From assembly GCA_963575745.1 (NCBI GenBank), contig CAUYUJ010018295.1:64501-128500 (forward strand): a stretch of 64,000 nucleotides of DNA. The letters are read 5' to 3'. Positions 56,959 through 64,000 of this stretch are shown here, piece by piece. Each line of letters begins with the position of its first letter. The first letter of the stretch is position 1. This DNA is from Prorocentrum cordatum (Eukaryota > Sar > Dinophyceae > Prorocentrales > Prorocentraceae). Both the position numbers and the translations under genes were made by a program. Under the pieces are notes generated by a model. The model did no database searches. It had not been told where the DNA came from and saw nothing but the letters and a program-made list of their open reading frames with translations.

Positions 56959-57200
56959 GAGGATGTCTCGAACGATAGCCTCAATTTTATCGAAAGACGT
57001 CTTAACCACACGGACTTAACATCTCAATGTTTTGAGGATGTCTCAGACGAAACGGCAATTTCCAACGACTCGCTGAATTTCGCGAGCGACCTCTGTACCT
57101 TATTTTCCGAGGATGTCTCCAGCGAGAGCTTCATTTTGAATGCAAGACGTCTTAAATACACGGCTTCAACATCTCACTTTTGCCGAGGATGTCTCTTGCG
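56959..57200 (+). repeat. 75-bp tandem repeat, about 3.2 units, in frame
   Basis: GAGGATGTCTC occurs at 56959, 57034, 57109 and 57185 (spacing 75, 75, 76). In the frame starting ATG 56938 each unit is 25 codons: SEDVSNDSLNF, FEDVSDETAIS, SEDVSSESFIL. The frame stays open from 56938 to 57510 but runs into duplication copy 2. It may be a fragment of a repeat protein; no family is recognised. Confidence 0.7.
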
Positions 57201-57235
57201 GAACGGCCATTTCGAGGGGAACCTGACCGGACAAG

Positions 57236-57660
57236 AACGGGAAGCGCCGCTTTGTCCACAAGGCTTGTCAGATAACGTCTGGTTGAGCACGCCAAAGAAT
57301 TCCGCGCTGGCGTGCCGCGCTGGTCTGCCGCGCTGGTCTGCCGCGCCGGCCCCGCCTCCTCCCCATTCCTCCCCTACTCCTCTCCCTCCTCCTCCTCCTC
57401 CTCCTTCCCTTCTTCGACGCCATCTGCCTCTTTTCCTCCCCCCACTCCTCCTGCTGCTGCTGCCGTTGCTGCTGCTGCCGCGCGAGCCCCCCCCCCACAC
57501 AGACGAGTAGCCAGGGATCGCGCGGAGGGGGGGGGCCAAGCGCCCCCCCACTGAGAGCTCACCAGAACTCGCGTCGCGCGCGGAAAGCGGGATTAGTGGT
57601 TGCTTCTCCGAGCTTAGTGGTTGCCTGCGGTTGCTGTGGTTCCTCTGATGCGAGCGTGCG
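57236..57660 (+). repeat. Segmental duplication, copy 2
   Basis: Second copy of 55862-56345, with small differences (TTGAGCACGCCAAAGAATTC versus TTGAGCATGCCGAAGAACTC) and a shorter CT-rich part. Confidence 0.85.
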
Positions 57661-57837
57661 AGCATGCACGCGCGCCTGCTCAGGCGCCTGCGTGAGCGGT
57701 TGCGCGCGCACAGGGTTATGGGAGCGACGGGAGAGAGGGATGTACGGCGTGCGTGCAGTGTGTCGTGGGGGCGACGGGCGGCGGGGACGCACGGCGCGCG
57801 TGCGGCATGTGTCATGTGCCTTCTTGATCTCCTGCTA

Positions 57838-57919
57838 TCTTTTCTCCTCGTCCGTAATATTTTTTTCCTCTTCCTCTTACGTGCGTTTCTTCTTGTCGCG
57901 AGCCGCTAGTCTCTAGCAG
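57838..57919 (+). promoter_or_regulatory. Possible trans-splice acceptor of the glycosyltransferase gene
   Basis: A pyrimidine-rich tract (ATTTTTTTCCTCTTCCTCTT, TTTCTTCTTGTC) is followed by CTCTAGCAG at 57911-57919, 56 bases before the ATG. Dinoflagellate mRNAs receive a spliced leader at such AG sites; the actual site here is inference. No TATA box is seen. Confidence 0.35.
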
Positions 57920-57975
57920 TTTTGACGCACCCGAGTCCAGCAGGTCCAAGTGTGTCTTTGCTGCTGTTGGTTACC

Positions 57976-59484
57976 ATGGAACGGGGCGGGCGCGTTTTGG
58001 CGGTCTCTTGGCCGGTGTGCGCGGCCGTCTTCTGGATTTTGCAAGGTCAGGACTCGGACAAGGACCTGACTCTCGGAGGCCATGTCTCTGCAGCGAGGGA
58101 GGCATACATAGAGGAGAAGACGCAGATCGACCGAGGTGTGATGCAGAGGGTCCAACATCTGGAGGTTCCGCCCGCAGCCGTTCAGTTCGCCCCGAAGGTC
58201 GCCTTTCTCTTCCTGACAAAGCAGAAGCTTCACAATTTGAACATCTGGAAGTCGTTCTTCAGGGACGCACCCAGGGACCGGTACTCTATCTATGTACATG
58301 AATCTCGAAACGATGTACGATCAACAAAACAATCAGTGTACCAGCCACTGGCTGAATATGGAGCCCAGACGCTTCCTTTCATCAATGGTACCTGGTGTGC
58401 GCTTGCTGGCTTGGAGGCGGGCGCTCTACAAATGATGTTACAGGACCCCAACAATGCCCAATTCGCATTGTTGTCTGACTCATGCATTCCCCTGAAGTCC
58501 TTCGCTTACGTCTACCACGACCTGGTGGAGCTGTCGCCCAAGACTAGCAAGGTTTGCCTCGCCGAGACGGCTCAGTACAGAAAGATTGGCGAGCAAATGA
58601 AGTTTGATGGAAGTACTGGGTGCGTCTTCAGGGACTTCTACTCAAGATATGAGCCGCTGGTTCGACATCATCACCAGTGGGCCGTCCTGTCCAGAGAACA
58701 TGCAGCAACATTTGTGCGGCGTGGGTTGGAAAGCCATCACAGGTACTACAATGCATGGCGGCAGGCAGTTCCAGACTGGGCTCAAGCAGGCTATGGCTGC
58801 AGCTGTGAAGCCACTCCTCTGGCTTCGCTGCTGGTCGATATGCATGCAAAAGGCCAGAGCAGTGGTGACTACTTTGAGGACCTCAAGCTTGCTGGAGTAG
58901 AACAGAAGTGCTTGACTTTTGTCCATTGGCATGGCTGCTTTGTCGGCCACAAGCTGAATAGGGATAACGAGTGGAAGTTTATTGCGCGCATTTTGCAGTC
59001 TTCACCGGTCTATATAATGCAGTACCTCGCAGGGCACGACATGGACATAGTGAACAATCCACTGCACAGGCCCATGAACTCGTTTCCGTACGAATTCAGA
59101 ACGGCGATTGAAATGGACTACCTCAATGATTTGGCCGACCACAGTTTCATGTTCGCCAGGAAATTCCACCCAGGGGTGCAGGTCCTGCTGGCGGACGGCT
59201 CGAGAGAACCCCTTGATGATGTTCTGCCTCGTGTGTGGCGTCGTGTGGACGAGGCGGGCAGCTCAGGAACAGTTTGGACCAGGCTCAGAAATCCAGAGCT
59301 CCCTCCTCCGTACTCCCTGGTGGGCCGTGTTGTGATTGCTTGGTTCGGTTCGATGATCGCGTCGCTTGTCAGCGTACTCTTATGTGATCATGCTTGCGCC
59401 AGGGTTCTACCGTTCACCCTTCTGATGCTGACTTCTGTGGTCATGTTCTATGGCCTGATCTTTAAGTCATCCGACATCAACTGA
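57976..59484 (+). CDS. Family 14 glycosyltransferase (core-2/I-branching type), membrane protein
   Basis: 502 codons from ATG 57976, in the strong context ACCATGG; the frame is open 18 codons upstream but without ATG. It has the family 14 (Branch) layout: KVAFLFLTKQKLHN (74-87), DRYSIYVHES (101-110), FALLSDSCIPL (163-173), the HHHQWAVLSREHA stretch (231-243) and FARKFHPG (393-400). In this family the enzymes transfer N-acetylglucosamine or related sugars onto glycans in the Golgi lumen. A hydrophobic segment at 7-22 could be a signal anchor. Unusually, two further hydrophobic segments lie at the C-terminus (449-470 and 477-494). No intron is needed to read the domain. Donor and acceptor sugars cannot be inferred. 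It is the only ordinary host gene in the window. Confidence 0.9.
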   Translation: MERGGRVLAVSWPVCAAVFWILQGQDSDKDLTLGGHVSAAREAYIEEKTQIDRGVMQRVQHLEVPPAAVQFAPKVAFLFLTKQKLHNLNIWKSFFRDAPRDRYSIYVHESRNDVRSTKQSVYQPLAEYGAQTLPFINGTWCALAGLEAGALQMMLQDPNNAQFALLSDSCIPLKSFAYVYHDLVELSPKTSKVCLAETAQYRKIGEQMKFDGSTGCVFRDFYSRYEPLVRHHHQWAVLSREHAATFVRRGLESHHRYYNAWRQAVPDWAQAGYGCSCEATPLASLLVDMHAKGQSSGDYFEDLKLAGVEQKCLTFVHWHGCFVGHKLNRDNEWKFIARILQSSPVYIMQYLAGHDMDIVNNPLHRPMNSFPYEFRTAIEMDYLNDLADHSFMFARKFHPGVQVLLADGSREPLDDVLPRVWRRVDEAGSSGTVWTRLRNPELPPPYSLVGRVVIAWFGSMIASLVSVLLCDHACARVLPFTLLMLTSVVMFYGLIFKSSDIN

Positions 59485-60230
59485 GCATCTACCGCACGTT
59501 TTCATGAGGGACGGGGAGAAGAGATGGAGGGGGATGGGTGGGGGGCCGAGTTGGTGGTAGGAGTATGTACAATGGAAGGTCGGTAGAGGTAGCTCCCCGG
59601 CATGCCCGATGGTCGTTCGGGGCTTGCAAGCATGTGTCATGAAGTTTGTCACAGAAGTATTCTGTCTGTAATTCGGTTAGCCACCTTCACGCTGCAACGA
59701 CGCTGGTTGTAGCCTAGAGCGCAGAAAAGCCAGAGAGCATGCGGCCACATTGACCTCCCCGTGGCTCGGTCACACGTGGGGCTGAGCGGCTCGCAGGGCC
59801 TCCCTCCAGTGAGGGGGAAGCGGGGCACCTGTGGTCACGCCCTCAATCATTCTCGTGCTCGAGTGTCCAGTGCGAAGACGCTGGACGTGCTCCAGTGCGT
59901 GCAGGTATTCGGTAGTAGAGAGAAATAACGGTGTTGAGGTGGGAAGGATGGCCATGAACATGCTGCATGCTGACACGGACGTTCTCAAACGAAAACATGG
60001 TCGGATGTTCCATCGTGGCTGTGGGTGTTTGCGAGAATTTTTGGGGATCAATTCAGAGTTGAGGCTGAACGCCAATAATTTCCAGACGTGACAGGATCGC
60101 TGCATTATGAATCTCTGAATCGGTTCATGATTCATGCATTCGGCAGCGCTTGTAGCCTTGCGAGGATAATATATTAAGGTTATCGAAATTCTGGACGCTT
60201 CGCTGGCAAGCTACCCCCCTTCCTTTCCGC
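59485..60230 (+). other. 3' flank of the glycosyltransferase gene
   Basis: Non-repetitive, moderate GC. Contains the 3' untranslated region; its end is not visible because dinoflagellates lack a clear AATAAA signal. ORFs of 60-120 codons on both strands have no recognised domain. Confidence 0.45.
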
Positions 60231-60289
60231 GACCATGAGCACTCAGTCCATGTTACTGAAGGCGCAGGTGCCACACTATTCTCGGCACA

Positions 60290-61000
60290 TCGGGGGCCCA
60301 CCTCCGATCCTGAACGCAGCGGGGGCGTCGCTGAGCACAGCTGCCCCGTGCCAGCGCAGCAATGAGTCTCAGGCGGATTCCATCCCAATCATTCTGCGGC
60401 TGTTAGCTTCGCCCTACCAGAGGCCCGGCAGACTGCATGCGGAGTGACCCGCCTCCGTCCTGCGGCTGACGTTTAGATTCGAACCGAGCAACGTGGTCCC
60501 CAATGCCAGCGCTGCAAACGTCTCAGGCAGACCCTACTCAATCTTTCTTCGGCTGTTAGCTGTACCCTACCAGAGCAATGCTATACCAATCTTACTGCGG
60601 CTGTCAGCTGCGCCCTACCAGAGAACCGGCCCTGCCCTGTCTCAGGCGAAGCTTTTGTTCCCCTTGCCTGCGGCTGTTCGCTGCACCCTACCAGAGCACA
60701 AGGCCCCGTCGTTCCTGGCCGTCTCCAGGCTTCCGCGCCCGCCTACTGGCCCTTCCGCAGGGTGGGCCGCTGGTGGCGGCGGTACCCCCCCCCGCTCAAC
60801 GGTCTCGGCCCCCCGTCCGTGCTTTGGGGTGTCGTTCGTGGTTCTTCCCCGCCACCTCGCTGCTGTAGCTGCAACCCAGCACAGCTGAGCCACCCCACTG
60901 AAATGGCCACCGTTCTCAGCCCGCCCCATGCTGTGCCTGCCCTTGCCCGTCTAGCATTTGTGCTTCAGCAGTTGTGCTTCTTGCGGCATTAGGTGAGCGG
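60290..61000 (+). repeat. Dispersed repeat (CAGCGCAGCAA family), first cluster
   Basis: CCGATCCTGAACGCAGCGGG to TTAGCTTCGCCCTACCAGAG matches 62363-62480. Further units start at GCCAGCGCTGCAAACGTCTC (60507) and follow as CTTCGGCTGTTAGCTGTACC and CTGCGCCCTACCAGAGAACC. Repeated words are TGCGGCTGTTAGCTGCACCC and CCTACCAGAGAACCGGC. Confidence 0.75.
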
Positions 61001-61051
61001 GCATTGTCTGATTGTGGTCAAGGAGGCTAATCAGGAGGTTGCACAGCGCCA

Positions 61052-61097
61052 GAAGCTCTCTCTCTTTCTTTCTTTCTTTCTCTCTCTCTCTCTCTGT
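61052..61097. repeat. CT/CTTT microsatellite
   Basis: CTCTCTCTCTTTCTTTCTTT followed by a CT run, directly upstream of duplication copy 1. Confidence 0.9.
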
Positions 61098-61103
61098 TGT
61101 GGG

Positions 61104-61335
61104 AAGATATAGTACCCCTTGAACACACATCGACGCTGCAATACAACAAAGTGGGTGCACTTTCAGTGAAGTTCCAGCTATGGTCACAGCTACGGTCAAG
61201 TATCCGTGGAAGGCTATACTATCAGGTAGCGTGATTCTCCGTGGACATCGCCTCGCAATTCGCAGGCCTGCGTGTGGAGTGGGTATGGTGGCAGGCGCAC
61301 CCTTGGAGAGAAATAGTCAACATAGATCGGCCTGG
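61104..61335 (+). repeat. Segmental duplication, copy 1
   Basis: AGATATAGTACCCCTTGAAC, ACACATCGACGCTGCAATAC, GTGGAAGGCTATACTATCAG, GATTCTCCGTGGACATCGCC and CCTTGGAGAGAAATAG. The second copy is at 61988-62225, about 884 bases downstream. Confidence 0.85.
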
Positions 61336-61399
61336 TAATGCGGATGTGTGGTCCCCACCCTCCCCGCCCCCAGTCGTGGGCAGCCGACAGCTGCCCCCC

Positions 61400-61985
61400 A
61401 CCTGCCTCTCCGTCTGTCTGCTACCAGAGAACCGGCACAGTGCAGGCGGAGTGACCCCCCTACGGCCCGCGCCTGACGTTTGGAGTCGACTTGACCAGCG
61501 CGGTGGCCGTGCCCAATGCCAGCGCAGCAGAATGTTTCAGGCGAGCCCTATTCAATCTTCCTGCGGCCGCACCTACCAGAACAATTCCAATCTTTCTACG
61601 GCTGTCAGCTGCACCCTACCAGAGAACCGGCGCGCTGCAGGCGGAGTGACCCCCTTCCGTCCTGCGGCTGGCCTTTCGATTCGAACTGGGCAGCGTTGTG
61701 ACTGTGCCCAATGCCAGCGCAGCAAAATGTCTCAGGCGAGCCCTTCTCAATCTTCCTGCGGCTGTTAGGTGCACCGTACCAGAACAGTTCCAATCTTGCT
61801 GCGGCTGCCAGCTGCATCCTACCAGAGAACCGGCACGCTGCAGGCGGAGTGACCCCCCTCCATCCTGCGGCTGACGTTAGGATTCGTATTGTGCAGCGGG
61901 GTGACCCAGGTTGCCCAACGCCAGCGCAGCAATATGTCTCAGGCGAACCCCTCCCAATCTTTCTGGGGAAGCTCTTGCTCACGTG
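61400..61985 (+). repeat. About 200-bp repeat, three units
   Basis: Units carry CCAATGCCAGCGCAGCA, ATGTCTCAGGCGAGCCCT, TCAATCTTCCTGCGGC, ACCAGAGAACCGGCGCGCTG and CAGGCGGAGTGACCCCC. Starts at about 61512, 61708 and 61917 (spacing 196 and 209). Frames through it change from unit to unit, arguing against a repeat protein. Confidence 0.8.
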
Positions 61986-61987
61986 GG

Positions 61988-62225
61988 AGGGATATAGTAC
62001 CTCTTAGAACACACATCGACGCTGCAATACAACAGAGTGGGTGCACCCTCATTGAGGTTCCAGATGGTCACATCAACGTTCCAGCTTCCGTGGAAGGCTA
62101 TGCTATCAGGTAACGTGGTTCTCCGTGGACATCGCCGCGCAGTTCGCGGGCCTGCGTGTGGGCTACGGCGGCAGGCGCGCCCCTTGGAGAGAAGTTTTTC
62201 AACGGAGATCGGCCTGGTAATGCGG
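61988..62225 (+). repeat. Segmental duplication, copy 2
   Basis: GATATAGTACCTCTTAGAAC to CCCTTGGAGAGAAGTTTTTC, then GGCCTGGTAATGCGGAGGTG, as at 61326 in copy 1. Several percent divergence. Confidence 0.85.
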
Positions 62226-62339
62226 AGGTGTGATCCCCACCCTCCCCGCCTCCGGTCGTGGACAGCCGACAGCTGCCCCCGGCCTGCCTCTTCGTGCCCC
62301 CCTCCTGTCTGTTTCGGGCGACTGCCCCTTCGCGCAGTT

Positions 62340-62830
62340 CTGGGCGCATCGGGGGCCCACCTCCGATCCTGAACGCAGCGGGGGCGTCGCTGAGCACAGC
62401 TGCCCCGTGCCAGCGCAGCAACGTGTCTCAGGCGAATTCCATCCCAATCATTCTGCGGCTGTTAGCTTCGCCCTGCCAGAGAAAGGGCAGACTGCAGGCG
62501 GAGTGGCCCCCCTCCGTCCCGCGGCTGACATCCGGAGTCCGACTGAGCAGCCTGGCGCCCCAGGTTGCCGAATGCCAGTGCAGCGGCGCGTCTCAAGCGC
62601 ACCGAATTCCAATCTTTCTGCTTCTGTCAGCTGCGCCCTTCCGGAGAACCGGCGCGCTGCAGGCGCAGTGACTCCCTTCCGTCCTGCGGCTGACGTGTGG
62701 TTCGAGCTGAGCAGCGCGGTGACTCAGGTTGCCCAGTGCCAGCGCAGCAAAATGTCTCAGGCGAACCCTATCCCTATCCTTCTGCGGCTGTTAGCTGCAC
62801 CCTACCAGATCACGCGGCATTCTCCGACGC
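62340..62830 (+). repeat. About 200-bp repeat, second cluster
   Basis: Three more units (CCGTGCCAGCGCAGCAACGT at about 62404, GAATGCCAGTGCAGCGGCGC at 62570, CAGTGCCAGCGCAGCAAAAT at 62733; spacing about 165). They follow duplication copy 2 as the first units follow copy 1. Confidence 0.8.
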
Positions 62831-64000
62831 TCCCACGTATTCCCCCACTTCGGGTTGTGTCGCGGAGTGGTGCAGCCTTCCAGCAGACACCGTGCTTCCC
62901 CTGCGCCCCGTCCCTGCCCACTTGGCATGCTCTGTGCCGCTGACGCGGCCCTGGCCCTTGGCGCCCTGTGGTGACGTGGTCAGTCTGTGCCTGGTCACTC
63001 CTGGCCACAGTGCGCGTGCTCTACGTATTCACCCAGCTCCTTTCCTGGCGGCGCACCGCCTTCTGGTTCACCGGCAGTGACAGCGCCTCACCAGTTCGCG
63101 GCTCGGCCACTTGCACAGTGCTGGACAGGCGTCTCTGGCGTGCAGTTCCAAATTCTACCTCTGGCACCTCTGCCTCAGGAATGCAAGATGCATCAGCTTC
63201 CCTGGGCGTTGCAGACCAGCCACCCAGTACTACCAGCCGCTGCTGCACTTCAGCCGCTGCTTCTGAGTGCTGGCCAGGCCGGCTGGCGAGCCGCTTAGTA
63301 GCTAATTTGGCTGGCCCGTGCCCCGGACTCCCTCCCGCCGCCCGCCCGCTGCTGCGCGTCCGCGACCCAAAAAAGCATTCGGCACAGAGCGGGGGCTGGA
63401 CACCCCCCCGCTGCCGCTCCCAGGCCATTCACCAACTTCTCTCATTGGGCTGCAGGTCTCAGGCGACGTCGCTCCCCTCCGCGCAGAAACTGGCTCCGGA
63501 CGTGCCCGCGCTGGCCCCCATCGTGCTGTTGGCCTCAGGCGGCGCGCCCCCCGCCCTGAGTCGCATGCGCGGCGGGCGCAGGCGACCGCCCCCCCGGCCG
63601 GCCTGGTGCGCCGCTGTCGCCATTGGGTTACCCTTGGCTCAGACGGCGCACCCCCCGCTCGAAGGCTGACTGCCAACGGGCCCGGGCTGGGCACCCCGCC
63701 CTGCTGGCCCTGTCACCTCGTCGCCGCCGGTGTGTGCCCCATCTTGCCTCCCTTGTGGCTCCTGGATGGCGTCGGCCATGCGGATGGAATGCGCGGCCCT
63801 GGAGATGGCCCGTTGGATGTGACGGCGCTTGCGCTTGCGGTTCCGCGCCAGCGGCCACTTCGCGACCACCCAAGTGCGCCTCGGCTGGGCACGACGCTCT
63901 ACTACAAGTTCCGGCTCCTCGGCAAGGGGCCTCGTCCTCGGCGTGGCCTGAGCCTGATCTGCGGCGCGTCTCCCCCCTCTCCGCCGTGTTTTCTTTTTCG
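62831..64000. other. GC-rich sequence without a recognised gene
   Basis: Open frames of up to 233 codons exist (for example 62968-63669 plus), rich in Ala, Pro, Arg and Ser, with no domain I recognise and no match on comparison within the window. C runs such as GACACCCCCCCGCTGCCGCT are present. It may hold an exon of a gene extending beyond the window, but nothing shows this directly. Confidence 0.4.

Noticed and set aside
62230-62943. 237-codon plus-strand frame and its neighbours in the 60.3-62.8 kb repeats
   Set aside because: It crosses a duplication boundary and several repeat units in different frames; no domain is recognised.

Overview
The window looks like nuclear DNA of a dinoflagellate. 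Three things point there: reverse transcriptases whose catalytic motif C reads WADN rather than YADD, a near-perfect genomic copy of the dinoflagellate spliced leader (17 of 18 bases at 52769-52786), and very large amounts of satellite and microsatellite DNA around very few genes. The species cannot be named from this. There is no bacterial operon, rRNA, tRNA or CRISPR array. Only one ordinary host gene is convincing: an intronless family 14 glycosyltransferase at 57976-59484.

The best-supported system is a set of target-specific non-LTR (LINE-like) retroelements. A short palindromic repeat, called PAL here (left arm GAGCTCTACGAGG..CCCGGCGGTAACC, centre AGGTTGACGG, right arm TTTACCGCCGG..CCCAGT), occurs more than 20 times. 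At three PAL copies the centre is opened by inserts in the same orientation: LINE-1a alone (4236-10267); element A followed by element B (10741-16782); and LINE-1b followed by LINE-3 (26707-38715). Stacked elements are separated by a few bases of PAL centre. LINE-1a and LINE-1b are about 6.03 kb, keep a constant 22,471-base offset, differ by a small number of substitutions and have both ORFs open. ORF1 is a coiled-coil protein. ORF2 has an APE endonuclease, a reverse transcriptase and a C-terminal RNase H domain whose motifs are in circularly permuted order. LINE-3 is a diverged, decayed relative with the same permuted order. Elements A and B carry no reverse transcriptase; they encode an unrecognised protein, share a 5' region with LINE-3 and look like non-autonomous users of the same insertion machinery.

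Layout: 1-4199 is 177-bp satellite (S177) mixed with interspersed repeats. 4200-16813 holds LINE-1a and elements A and B. 16811-17530 is more S177 mosaic. 17534-25825 is a higher-order array of a 160-bp satellite (S160), GA-rich blocks and CAT-rich blocks. 25826-38745 has a short mosaic, then LINE-1b and LINE-3. 38746-51345 is a dense mosaic of S177, PAL and four other repeat families (R125, R245, R290, R300), inverted around 43467/43468. 51346-57820 is microsatellite and minisatellite DNA with the spliced-leader relict. 57838-60200 is the glycosyltransferase gene and flank. 60230-62830 is a dispersed repeat with a segmental duplication, and 62950-64000 is GC-rich DNA without a recognisable gene.

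Most long open frames in the satellite and microsatellite regions are by-products of repeat composition and are not called as genes. S177, S160, PAL, R125, R245, R290 and R300 are working names for this window. All boundaries come from reading repeats against each other by eye and may be off by a few to some tens of bases.
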